A stretch of 41,591 bases of DNA from Bacilli bacterium (GTDB lineage Bacteria; Bacillota_I; Bacilli_A; RF39; UBA660): NCBI GenBank assembly GCA_016297695.1, contig JAEDGC010000011.1:1-41591 (forward strand), in the 5' to 3' direction. Numbering within the stretch: position 1 is the first letter of the stretch; each line of letters begins with the position of its first letter. Shown piece by piece: positions 25,664 through 32,090 of this stretch. The notes beneath the pieces were generated by a model. The model worked only from the letters and a program-made list of their open reading frames with translations. It was not told the DNA's origin and searched no databases. The translations under genes were made by a program, and so were the position numbers.

Positions 25664-26332
25664 TCCTACATCTTTACTAGTATCACATTTACTTGGATTT
25701 AAAATACAAGTTTTACACACTTCATAATCTGCTTTTGCTCCACTATCTTTGAACTCAACAATTATACCCATTATTATACTTACAATTGTAGGAATAAAGA
25801 AAATAATAACTGCAGATATTGCACGCATTCCTAATGATTTAGCAGCTTTCTTAATCTCATCATCTTTTGATCCTATTACAGCTTTTGAAAAATCTAAAAC
25901 TCCTAAAATTATTAATAATAAAGGTATTAAAATTTTTACTACTAAAAATACCCATCCTACTATTTGCCATATAATTGCTGTGGATGCACAAAAATCAATT
26001 GGAGATTTATTTCCAGAAGAACTACTATTTGATGAATGTATAACCTTCACTTCTAAATCAGTAGAATCTACAGAACACGTTGAAGTTTCACTATTCCAAA
26101 CACAGCCATTTGTAGACTTACAAACTTTATCAGAAACTATACTTCTACATGTAGAGTTCGGTATATCAGTATGTACTGATATACATTTATTATTATTCCA
26201 TTCACAACCATCTGCCATCTTACATATACCCTCACTTGTGTATGTGTTACATTCAGCTGCATTGATAGAATTTGGAATAAATAAACACATAGCAATTATT
26301 GTTAACGCAACTAATTTTTTTATATTTTTCAT
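25655..26332 (-). CDS. Secreted VirB2/TrbC-like subunit with two Cys repeats (paralogue D)
   Basis: These 225 aa have a signal peptide (ends near NSINA) and two tandem copies of a small Cys module (CNTYTSEGICKMADGCEWNNNKC and CRSIVSDKVCKSTNGCVWN, described by their ends; about residues 28-51 and 62-86). A Ser-rich linker is followed by the VirB2-like part with KILIPLLLIILGVLDFSKAV and AVIIFFIPTIVSIIMG, ending in CKTCILNPSKC. The last 110 residues match the protein at 28105 closely. The CxxxxGCxWN pattern resembles short secreted Cys-rich repeats; no function is known. An IS110 element now lies between this gene and a probable promoter. Confidence 0.8.
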   Translation of the reverse strand: MKNIKKLVALTIIAMCLFIPNSINAAECNTYTSEGICKMADGCEWNNNKCISVHTDIPNSTCRSIVSDKVCKSTNGCVWNSETSTCSVDSTDLEVKVIHSSNSSSSGNKSPIDFCASTAIIWQIVGWVFLVVKILIPLLLIILGVLDFSKAVIGSKDDEIKKAAKSLGMRAISAVIIFFIPTIVSIIMGIIVEFKDSGAKADYEVCKTCILNPSKCDTSKDVGKQ

Positions 26333-26430
26333 ATTTAACTAACATTCCTTTCTTTCGTCCTTTCAGTCCTCTGAAAGGCACAAATTGAATTGAAAATAAC
26401 TAATTAAATTTTCAACACTTTTTATTGTAT
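26333..26430. other. Left flank of the IS: leader of the pilin gene with two inverted repeats
   Basis: This 98-bp stretch has no gene. It holds two perfect 8-bp inverted repeats: CCTTTCAG/CTGAAAGG (26359-26366 with 26371-26378) and TTGAAAAT/ATTTTCAA (26390-26397 with 26408-26415). Read on the minus strand these are part of the 5' leader of the gene at 25655. They could instead belong to the IS left end if the element is longer than its terminal repeats suggest. Confidence 0.5.
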
Positions 26431-26433
26431 AAT
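26428..26433 (+). promoter_or_regulatory. -10 element across the left end of the IS110 element
   Basis: TATAAT lies partly inside the left terminal repeat and reads into the non-coding part of the element. No good -35 is found at 16-18 bp. IS110 elements form or complete a promoter at the junction of their circular form, so the -35 may be supplied there. Confidence 0.4.
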
Positions 26434-26447
26434 AGTAAACTGTTATT
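26431..26447 (+). repeat. Left 17-bp inverted repeat of the IS110 element
   Basis: Exact reverse complement of 27912-27928. The bases next to it on both sides do not extend the match. Confidence 0.9.
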
Positions 26448-26653
26448 GGGCATACTACAGAGCACGGCGAGGTGAGTGGTGTTAAAGTATAACTTTAAAC
26501 CCGTATATTTATATGTGTCGATTATTCTCGGTGTACAAATGAGTGTTGCCTTTTTGAGCACGGAACCTTATCTATGTGAAAACCATTTATTGTTTTTTTC
26601 TAGTTGAGAATTTTCAGTCAAAGCCCTTTAACAAAAATATTTTAGAAAGGAAA
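26448..26653 (+). ncRNA. Candidate bridge RNA (seekRNA) of the IS110 element
   Basis: The region between the left repeat and the transposase has no reading frame of note and is clearly more G-rich than the rest of the window (26458-26480). It contains a stem GGTGTTAAAG/CTTTAAACCC (26478-26487 with 26493-26502, 5-nt loop, 8 of 10 paired) and an 8-bp direct repeat GAGCACGG (26460-26467, 26556-26563). IS110 elements encode a structured RNA here that pairs with target and donor DNA. The guide loops were not assigned. Confidence 0.5.
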
Positions 26654-26659
26654 ATGTTT

Positions 26660-27913
26660 ATGTTAAAGATTGTTAACAGAAATTGTGCAGGTATTGATGT
26701 TCACAAAAAAACTATTGTTGTAACTATTGCAAAAACCAATGAACATGATATCACTGATTATCAAACAAAATCATTTAATACTTTTACAGAAGATTTAATT
26801 AAATGTAGAGATTGGCTAATTTCTAATGATACATTTGATGTTTGTATGGAATCTACGGGTAAATACTGGATTCCTGTATTTAACATTTTAGAAGAAAAAT
26901 GTAAATGCATTATCACACATCCTAAATATGTTAGATCAATACCAGGTAAGAAAACTGATAAAAAAGATTCAATTTGGATTGCAGACATGTTTAAACATGG
27001 TCTAGTCGAACCTTCTTTTATGCCACCAGCAGATGTTAGACAATTAAGAGATTTAATGCGTTATAGAAATAAGCTAATTAATATCCGTTCTGGAGAAAAA
27101 AATAGATTCCAAAATTCTCTTACAATGTCTAATGTTCAAATTGCTAATGTTGTAACAGATGTTTTTGGCAAAACATCTCAATCAATCTTAAAGTTAATGC
27201 TTTCTAACCCTAACTTAACTTTAGATGATATTACACCATTACTTCGTAAAAATTTGAAATCATCACCTGAAGAGATTTTGAAATCTATCAATGGTAATTT
27301 TGACGATTCTCAATCATCAAAAATGAATATTGTTCTAAAACATTTTGATTCAATTAATGAATGTATTGATGAATTAGAAGAACAAATTTTAAAACTTGCT
27401 ATTCAATATTCAACTGAAGTTAATCTTCTTTTAACAGTTCCTGGTATAAAAGAAATATCAGCGATATTTATTATAGCAGAAATTGGGACAAATATGAATA
27501 CTTTTATTGATGATAAACATCTTTGCTCTTGGGCTGGTCTTACTCCTAGATGTAATGAATCTGCCAAGAAAAAGAAATCTGTTAGAATTTCTAAGGCAGG
27601 AATTTATATTAAGCACTTGCTTGTTCAATGTGCTTTATGTGCCATCAAAGATAAGAGCTGTCCTTATATTAAAGCAAGATATGAATCTTTAAAAAGACGT
27701 CGTGGTCATAAAAAAGCAATCATTGCTATTGCAAGATTATTACTTACTAGCATATATCATATGTTACTTACTGGCGAGGTTTTTAACTACCAAAGATTTG
27801 AAAATCTTATGGATAGAAATTTTAAATCTCATAAAAATATTCAAAATACTCCAGAAGAAATGATTTCTTATTTAACTAATTTAGGTTACAACATTACTTT
27901 GCAGAATACCTAA
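26660..27913 (+). CDS. IS110-family transposase (RuvC-like DEDD + Ser domain)
   Basis: The enzyme recombines the circular IS with its target under guidance of the bridge RNA. The 417-aa protein starts at the ATG at 26660, 9 nt after AGAAAGG; the frame is open upstream to 26576 but without support. N-terminal DEDD domain: GIDVHKKT (first Asp), MESTGKYW (Glu), GKKTDKKDSIWIADM (two Asp). A helical middle follows. The C-terminal Transposase_20 domain has VPGIKEISAIFIIAEIG, WAGLTPRCNES and RISKAG with the Ser residues expected of the second active site. Full length with all catalytic acids, so it is probably active. Confidence 0.93.
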   Translation: MLKIVNRNCAGIDVHKKTIVVTIAKTNEHDITDYQTKSFNTFTEDLIKCRDWLISNDTFDVCMESTGKYWIPVFNILEEKCKCIITHPKYVRSIPGKKTDKKDSIWIADMFKHGLVEPSFMPPADVRQLRDLMRYRNKLINIRSGEKNRFQNSLTMSNVQIANVVTDVFGKTSQSILKLMLSNPNLTLDDITPLLRKNLKSSPEEILKSINGNFDDSQSSKMNIVLKHFDSINECIDELEEQILKLAIQYSTEVNLLLTVPGIKEISAIFIIAEIGTNMNTFIDDKHLCSWAGLTPRCNESAKKKKSVRISKAGIYIKHLLVQCALCAIKDKSCPYIKARYESLKRRRGHKKAIIAIARLLLTSIYHMLLTGEVFNYQRFENLMDRNFKSHKNIQNTPEEMISYLTNLGYNITLQNT

Positions 27914-27928
27914 TAACAGTTTACTATT
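27912..27928 (+). repeat. Right 17-bp inverted repeat of the IS110 element
   Basis: Reverse complement of 26431-26447; it includes two bases of the transposase stop codon. Confidence 0.9.
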
Positions 27929-28067
27929 TCAAAGAACAATTTATTTTATAGTCTTCATTGACTATCTTAAGTTCAAAAAAATTTTTCTATTTTTGAACTC
28001 CTTTTGCGTGTTTCAATTTAATTATGTTTTTTTCAACCTTATCTCCTTTTTTTATATAACTAATTTA
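27929..28067. other. Right flank of the IS: interrupted leader with hairpins
   Basis: No gene. It contains a palindrome ATAGTC/GACTAT (27949-27954 with 27961-27966) and a 9-bp inverted repeat GTTCAAAAA/TTTTTGAAC (27971-27979 with 27990-27998). On the minus strand it lies downstream of an extended -10 and includes AAGGAGATAAGG without a usable start codon after it. It reads as the first half of a leader whose second half is at 26333-26430. Confidence 0.45.
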
Positions 28068-28076
28068 AGTATAACA
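28068..28076 (-). promoter_or_regulatory. Extended -10 promoter, cut off from its gene by the IS
   Basis: Minus strand TGTTATACT just after the terminator at 28081. The same sequence serves the gene at 24471. Transcription from here would now run into the IS (opposite strand) before reaching the gene at 25655-26332. Confidence 0.5.
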
Positions 28077-28080
28077 AAGA

Positions 28081-28106
28081 GCAAAAAAAAAAGCAATTAG
28101 CTTTTT
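28081..28106 (-). terminator. Intrinsic terminator of paralogue E
   Basis: Minus strand: stem AAAAAGC/GCTTTTT (28088-28094 with 28100-28106) followed by further T. Overlaps the stop codon. Confidence 0.75.
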
Positions 28107-28479
28107 ATTGTTCTGCAGGTACTGGACAAGTTTTTGGACTTGTAATACATTTTCTACAAATGTCATAATCAGCTTTTGCTCCACTTGCTGAGAAGTTAGA
28201 AACTAATCCCATAACTATTCCTACTATTGTTGGAATAAAGAATATTACAACTGCAGCAATAGCACGCATTGCTAAAGATTTCATAGCTTTTTTAATTTCA
28301 TCATCTTTAGATGCTACTACAGCTCTTCCTAAATCAAGTACACCTAAAACAATTAAAATAATTGGAATTACAATTTTAAATACTAATAATATCCATCCTA
28401 AAACTTGCCAAATTCCAGCAGATTCTGCGCAAAAACCACTTGCTGTACCAATTTCTGCTATTAAAAATAAATTACTCAT
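28105..28479 (-). CDS. Minimal VirB2/TrbC-like subunit (paralogue E)
   Basis: This 124-aa protein is the shortest of five related subunits. Two helices (about 23-46 with VFKIVIPIILIVLGVLDL, and 66-92 with AVVIFFIPTIVGIVMG) are separated by a charged loop ASKDDEIKKAMK, ending in CRKCITSPKTC. The N-terminus SNLFLIAEIGTASGFCAESAG is short and without a clear signal peptide. VirB2/TrbC subunits polymerise into T4SS pili. It has its own consensus-like promoter and terminator, so it may be the major, most abundant subunit (inference). Confidence 0.82.
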   Translation of the reverse strand: MSNLFLIAEIGTASGFCAESAGIWQVLGWILLVFKIVIPIILIVLGVLDLGRAVVASKDDEIKKAMKSLAMRAIAAVVIFFIPTIVGIVMGLVSNFSASGAKADYDICRKCITSPKTCPVPAEQ

Positions 28480-28506
28480 ACTTTTTACCTCTTTCCTTAT
28501 AAGAAT

Positions 28507-28536
28507 ATTTTATTATATTAAATTATACAATGTCAA
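28507..28536 (-). promoter_or_regulatory. Promoter of paralogue E
   Basis: Minus strand: perfect -35 TTGACA (28531-28536), 18-bp spacer, -10 TAAAAT (28507-28512), starting 4 bp after the tadZ-like stop. Confidence 0.65.
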
Positions 28537-28539
28537 GTA

Positions 28540-29544
28540 TTATGGTTTAAATATACCAAATAATTTACTGTTTTTTGACTCTTCGTTGTCACTATCTAGA
28601 CGAGTAAAACCTAATTTTATTAAAAAATTATCAACAGCAACACTCTTATCAAGCTTATCATCTAAATATGGCATATTATAAAATACTTTACTTTTTGACT
28701 CATATTCAAAATCAGCAACATCTCTTTCATTTAAAATACTTCTATTTAAAACGACTTTTTTATCCCTAAGTTTTTCAAAAGCTTTATGATCTTTTCTAAT
28801 TAGTTTATTTAATTTAATTAGCCCAGGTTCTATTAAATAAATAACTTCTGTACATGAACTTATTGGACCCTTATCATTTAAATCTACTAATATTACTTCA
28901 TTACCTGAATTAGTAGCTATAAAAGATGGTAAATCAAGTGCTGTTGTGGTTTTTAATGTTTTATCATTAAAATACATAAAATCATTACTATCTACTTCAA
29001 CAGCTACTACTTGATAACATTTTTCTAAATGTTTTTTTAATAAATATGTTAATGTTGTTGAACCAGCATGATTAGTAACATTTTTTATTCCTATTACACG
29101 TAATCCAAGTCGATTATAATTTGCTGGCGTATTTCCTGTATCAGTATTAGAAACAACTACATTATTAAGTTGATGATAACTAGCTACGTCTTTATAAGTA
29201 TTAGGATTATCAATTAGAAATTTAACTGCATCGATATTTCTGGTAAAGTTATAAATACCCATTGAGACTAGTTGTGATAAAAACATTGGAGAATTTACAA
29301 CTTCAGAATCATCTAAAAGTAATATAATTTTACTCATATCAAGACCTACTGACAATTGTTGAAAAGTATTGATATCTTGATAATTTCTTATAGATGTTAC
29401 ATCTATAATCATTTTATTAAAGAAAAAATTAGTAAAGTTTGATACTATTTCTTCAACATCAAATTCTCCATTAATACTTTTTATTACATCAATATCTAAA
29501 TTTGCTAATAAAGATTGATATTTATTTGATATAATTACATTCAT
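28540..29544 (-). CDS. TadZ/CpaE-like protein with degenerate ParA P-loop
   Basis: TadZ/CpaE proteins are ParA/MinD-like and place the Tad pilus at the pole or septum. The 334-aa protein has an N-terminal receiver-like half (about 1-145; LLLDDSEVV) and a C-terminal deviant ParA half. It begins VIGIKNVTNHAGSTTLTYLLKKHL (described by its ends, about 150-173), where the KGGxGKT loop has become TNHAGSTT, so ATP binding is doubtful. EVDSND and the VILVDLND (Walker B-like) strands are kept. Many TadZ proteins are similarly degenerate. It lies beside the pilin-like genes and upstream of the VirB2-like genes. Confidence 0.65.
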   Translation of the reverse strand: MNVIISNKYQSLLANLDIDVIKSINGEFDVEEIVSNFTNFFFNKMIIDVTSIRNYQDINTFQQLSVGLDMSKIILLLDDSEVVNSPMFLSQLVSMGIYNFTRNIDAVKFLIDNPNTYKDVASYHQLNNVVVSNTDTGNTPANYNRLGLRVIGIKNVTNHAGSTTLTYLLKKHLEKCYQVVAVEVDSNDFMYFNDKTLKTTTALDLPSFIATNSGNEVILVDLNDKGPISSCTEVIYLIEPGLIKLNKLIRKDHKAFEKLRDKKVVLNRSILNERDVADFEYESKSKVFYNMPYLDDKLDKSVAVDNFLIKLGFTRLDSDNEESKNSKLFGIFKP

Positions 29545-29566
29545 TATTTTTACCTCTTTTCTTCTT

Positions 29567-30064
29567 TTAACTATTATTTTGTAGTTTAGACTTATACTTT
29601 ATTATTCCATCGTCTATTGGATACGAAATGTCTTTAGTTTGACCTTCAATTGGAAAGGTAGTAATATTTCCAATAATTGGTAAATTAAATTTCAAAAATA
29701 ATTTAACATCGTAATATGATCTATTAGGAAAGTTCAATGTATTACTATTAAGCTTTGAAATACAATAATTATATCTTTTATTTGAAACAGAGGGTTCATA
29801 ATTATTAAATTCATTTACAATGATACCATATGAACCTCTTGGACAAAAACCCATTTCTATATGTCCGTTATTTTTTAAATAATTATTAATTGTTTTTATT
29901 GTATCATTATTAATTCCATCATGTTTTTCAATAATTGATAACACTTCATTTTTAACTCTAAAAGCTTTTGAATAATTTATTGATAAAGCTAAAAAAGCTA
30001 CAAATACAAACATAAAAGCAATTATTAATTGTGTTAACCATGTTCCACCTATTGTTTCTCTCAT
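29567..30064 (-). CDS. Pilin-like/TadE-like protein 2
   Basis: These 165 aa start MREAIGGTWL and have one hydrophobic helix (about 11-31), then an extracytoplasmic part with two Cys (about residues 74 and 102). The first 40 residues match the preceding gene product. Type IV/Tad (pseudo)pilins have a short basic leader, a Gly, and one N-terminal helix, which fits. A cleavage after Gly6 or Gly7 is possible, but the usual Glu at +5 is missing. The gene starts immediately after the stop of its paralogue. Confidence 0.65.
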   Translation of the reverse strand: MRETIGGTWLTQLIIAFMFVFVAFLALSINYSKAFRVKNEVLSIIEKHDGINNDTIKTINNYLKNNGHIEMGFCPRGSYGIIVNEFNNYEPSVSNKRYNYCISKLNSNTLNFPNRSYYDVKLFLKFNLPIIGNITTFPIEGQTKDISYPIDDGIIKYKSKLQNNS

Positions 30065-30580
30065 TTAATCACCTCTATGTCTATATAAAGTATTATATAA
30101 TAATTTAGTATCACCTTTTATGTTAAATTGAAATGCTGTCCTAAGTATAGGTAAATCTAATTGGTAAAATACTTTTACTTTATAATAACTTACATAAACA
30201 AATTCTCCAGATACTGCATGTGTATAAGAATCTGAAGCTTTAACTTCTTTTAAACAAAATGAATAATTTTCATTATCTGAAATTTTTTTACAGCTTCCTT
30301 CTCTAGAACACCCATAATCATAAATATCGCTTTCGCATTTTCCAACAGCCCTGTATCCAACTTCTGCCATATAATCAGAAATAGCACTTAAAGATTTATC
30401 TCTTCCTTCTGAATTAGAAAAATTTAATACACCACCATTACGTTCAATTTCATTAATAATCTTATCTTTAACATTAAATGCTTTTGAATAGTTAATAGAT
30501 AAACACATATAACCAGCAAATAGCAATACAAAGAATATAACTAAATTAAACAACCAAGTTCCACCTATTGCCTCTCTCAT
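30065..30580 (-). CDS. Pilin-like/TadE-like protein 1
   Basis: These 171 aa begin MREAIGGTWLFNLVIFF and have one N-terminal helix (about 11-29), INYSKAFNVKDKIINEIERNGG (also in its neighbour) and about five Cys in a region near residues 78-105, with GKCESDIYDYGCSREGSCKK-like spacing. It is a tandem duplicate of the next gene, from which it is separated by no intergenic bases. Best guess: minor pseudopilin pair of the Tad pilus. It has no close named family that I recognise. Confidence 0.65.
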   Translation of the reverse strand: MREAIGGTWLFNLVIFFVLLFAGYMCLSINYSKAFNVKDKIINEIERNGGVLNFSNSEGRDKSLSAISDYMAEVGYRAVGKCESDIYDYGCSREGSCKKISDNENYSFCLKEVKASDSYTHAVSGEFVYVSYYKVKVFYQLDLPILRTAFQFNIKGDTKLLYNTLYRHRGD

Positions 30581-30596
30581 TATATCACCTTATCCA

Positions 30597-30836
30597 TTAA
30601 CCCTTCCAAGGACATTGAAATATATTATTTTCTTTTCCTTTTAAATAGCAATCAGCCATTCCATCTTTTTTACATTGTTCAGTATCACAAGTACAAATTG
30701 CATCTGAACAATTTGCATTTCTATCAAAATTATTACCAATTAATGGCCATATAACAGTATAGAAAAAGGCAGCTAGGATCGCTACTGCTATTACAATTAC
30801 AACTGTCATATTTAGTTCTCCTGTTGCCTCTTTCAT
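30597..30836 (-). CDS. Small Flp-like pilin candidate 2
   Basis: These 79 aa have a start (MKEATGELNMTVV) identical to the upstream gene, one helix (about 9-29) and a Cys-rich C-terminus (CSDAICTCDTEQCKKDG). The short leader, Gly6 and single helix are like Flp/Tad major pilins, but the conserved Glu/Tyr pair of Flp is replaced. A Tad core (tadA, tadB, tadC) precedes it directly, the expected place for the major pilin. Confidence 0.65.
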   Translation of the reverse strand: MKEATGELNMTVVIVIAVAILAAFFYTVIWPLIGNNFDRNANCSDAICTCDTEQCKKDGMADCYLKGKENNIFQCPWKG

Positions 30837-30879
30837 TTACTATTTTCCTTTCTTATAATTATTTAAAAACTTCAATAAA

Positions 30880-31158
30880 TTAACCATTTTGAGTCGAATT
30901 TTGAGTCGAATTTTGAGTCGAATTATTTGTATTTGGGCAATTAATTTTTGTTGAATCAACACTACCATCATCTTTTATTGGATTGCATTGGCATGTGTCA
31001 CCTGTACATGTACAATTTACAGCATTAGCACATTTAGTACTATTAGTAATTGAGGCTTTAATTCCAGGCCATACAAACGCATAGAAAAATGCTGCTACTG
31101 CTGCTATAGCTACAACTGTAACTACTGTCATATTTAATTCTCCTGTTGCTTCTTTCAT
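30880..31158 (-). CDS. Small Flp-like pilin candidate 1 with repeat tail
   Basis: These 92 aa begin MKEATGELNMTVVTV with one helix (about 9-30), then a Cys-rich domain (five Cys in CANAVNCTCTGDTCQC, described by its ends) and a C-terminal tail of three NSTQ units encoded by a 12-bp tandem repeat. It is the first gene after a terminator and has a near-consensus promoter, so it is probably strongly expressed, as fits a major pilin. Ribosome binding site GAAGGAA. Confidence 0.68.
   Translation of the reverse strand: MKEATGELNMTVVTVVAIAAVAAFFYAFVWPGIKASITNSTKCANAVNCTCTGDTCQCNPIKDDGSVDSTKINCPNTNNSTQNSTQNSTQNG
30887..30922. repeat. Three perfect 12-bp tandem repeats
   Basis: TTTTGAGTCGAA occurs three times in a row, in frame, encoding NSTQ units at the C-terminus of the pilin candidate. 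Copy-number change would lengthen or shorten the tail without a frameshift. Confidence 0.9.
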
Positions 31159-31195
31159 ATAATAAATTCCTTCTTTCTATTTTTCTTATATTATT

Positions 31196-31224
31196 ATTAT
31201 AACTATCTTTAAGATAAATATCAA
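31196..31224 (-). promoter_or_regulatory. Consensus promoter of the pilin gene group
   Basis: Minus strand: -35 TTGATA (31219-31224), 17-bp spacer, -10 TATAAT (31196-31201), 38 nt before the start at 31158. It drives the four pilin-like genes and probably tadZ. Confidence 0.75.
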
Positions 31225-31259
31225 CTTTTAAATTTTTTTTTTGAATAAATTTTACACTT

Positions 31260-31294
31260 AATTTTTAAAAAATCTCCGTTTAAAGAGATTTTTT
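31260..31294 (-). terminator. Terminator between tadC and the pilin genes
   Basis: Minus strand: 10-bp stem AAAAAATCTC/GAGATTTTTT (31267-31276 with 31285-31294) followed by T-rich sequence, 6 bp after the tadC stop. Confidence 0.75.
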
Positions 31295-31299
31295 AAATT

Positions 31300-32088
31300 C
31301 TATATGCTCATCATTTTTAATACCGCAAATATTAGAAGAACCATAACTCCTAAGCCTGTAGTAATTAACATTGCCATTGTTTTACTTTCCATTTTATCTA
31401 ATCTATTTTTATAACGTGTTTCACGGGCTTTTTGTTGTAAATTAGATATTGTTTTAGAAAATGCTAATAATTGTTCCTGTTTATGCTCTTGTTTACCTAA
31501 ACTTAAACGGTACAAAAGTCTCATCATTCTCATTGAATCTCTAACTGGATATTCTTTAGCAAAATTCATATAAGGATCAATTTTATCATTACCAGCATTA
31601 ATTTCATTAATCATTTCTTGAAGACCTTCTCTAAATATCGGAGGGGCATCTGTTATGGATTTACCTATTGCTACTGGAACAGTATAGTGTTGAATTAGTA
31701 TCTCCAAACTTTTTAAATAATGTGGTAGCATTGAATCTATATCATTTAAATGTTTTTTATAATATTTTTTCATACTATTGTAACCAGATTTAAACATTAA
31801 ATATGCAGCTATTAAAGATACTAAGAATGTTGAATAATTAAAATTTGATATGAAAATAAATAAACATAATACTAATACAATACCTGCATTTTGAATTCTC
31901 TTTGTAAATAATATATCTGGATTTACTCCGTCTCCATATCTTGCTTTAACTAAGAAATCCCAATCATCTTCTTTTAATTTTCTAAAATATTCAGTATTAT
32001 CTGTAATGAATTTATTAGTGTTAATTCTTCCAGTATAATTTAATACAAATATTATTATTGCTGCTATTATTACTATTTCAAATTGCAT
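31300..32088 (-). CDS. tadC: TadC-like inner-membrane platform protein
   Basis: TadB and TadC form the membrane platform of Tad pili (GspF relatives). This 262-aa protein has an N-terminal helix (about 4-20), a pair of helices (about 68-103), a cytoplasmic four-helix T2SSF-like domain with LPHYLKSLEILIQHYTVP and REGLQEMINEI (about 123-220), and a final helix (about 240-260). It follows tadB by 2 bp and has the same layout. Assignment rests on position after the CpaF ATPase and TadB plus topology. Confidence 0.75.
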   Translation of the reverse strand: MQFEIVIIAAIIIFVLNYTGRINTNKFITDNTEYFRKLKEDDWDFLVKARYGDGVNPDILFTKRIQNAGIVLVLCLFIFISNFNYSTFLVSLIAAYLMFKSGYNSMKKYYKKHLNDIDSMLPHYLKSLEILIQHYTVPVAIGKSITDAPPIFREGLQEMINEINAGNDKIDPYMNFAKEYPVRDSMRMMRLLYRLSLGKQEHKQEQLLAFSKTISNLQQKARETRYKNRLDKMESKTMAMLITTGLGVMVLLIFAVLKMMSI

Positions 32089-32090
32089 AA

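Larger units (their letters stand above)
26431..27928 (+). mobile_element. IS110-family insertion sequence with 17-bp inverted repeats
   Basis: A DEDD transposase gene is bordered by a perfect 17-bp inverted repeat, AATAGTAAACTGTTATT at 26431-26447 and its reverse complement at 27912-27928, the second overlapping the transposase stop. No target duplication is visible, as expected for this family. The left non-coding part is about 212 bp, the right one almost nil. This arrangement (long 5' non-coding end) is that of the IS110 group, while inverted repeats are more typical of the IS1111 group. The element lies opposite to the surrounding operon. The exact ends could lie a few bases outside the repeats. 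Confidence 0.85.

Noticed and set aside
26576..26659. Longer transposase start at 26576
   Set aside because: No ribosome binding site, and the extra residues overlap the non-coding RNA region; AGAAAGG before 26660 fits better.
27471..27700. Overlapping plus-strand reading frame inside the transposase
   Set aside because: Shadow frame without ribosome binding site or family similarity.
27971..27998. Terminator in the right flank of the IS
   Set aside because: The 9-bp inverted repeat is A/T-only in most of its stem and is not followed by a T-run on the minus strand.
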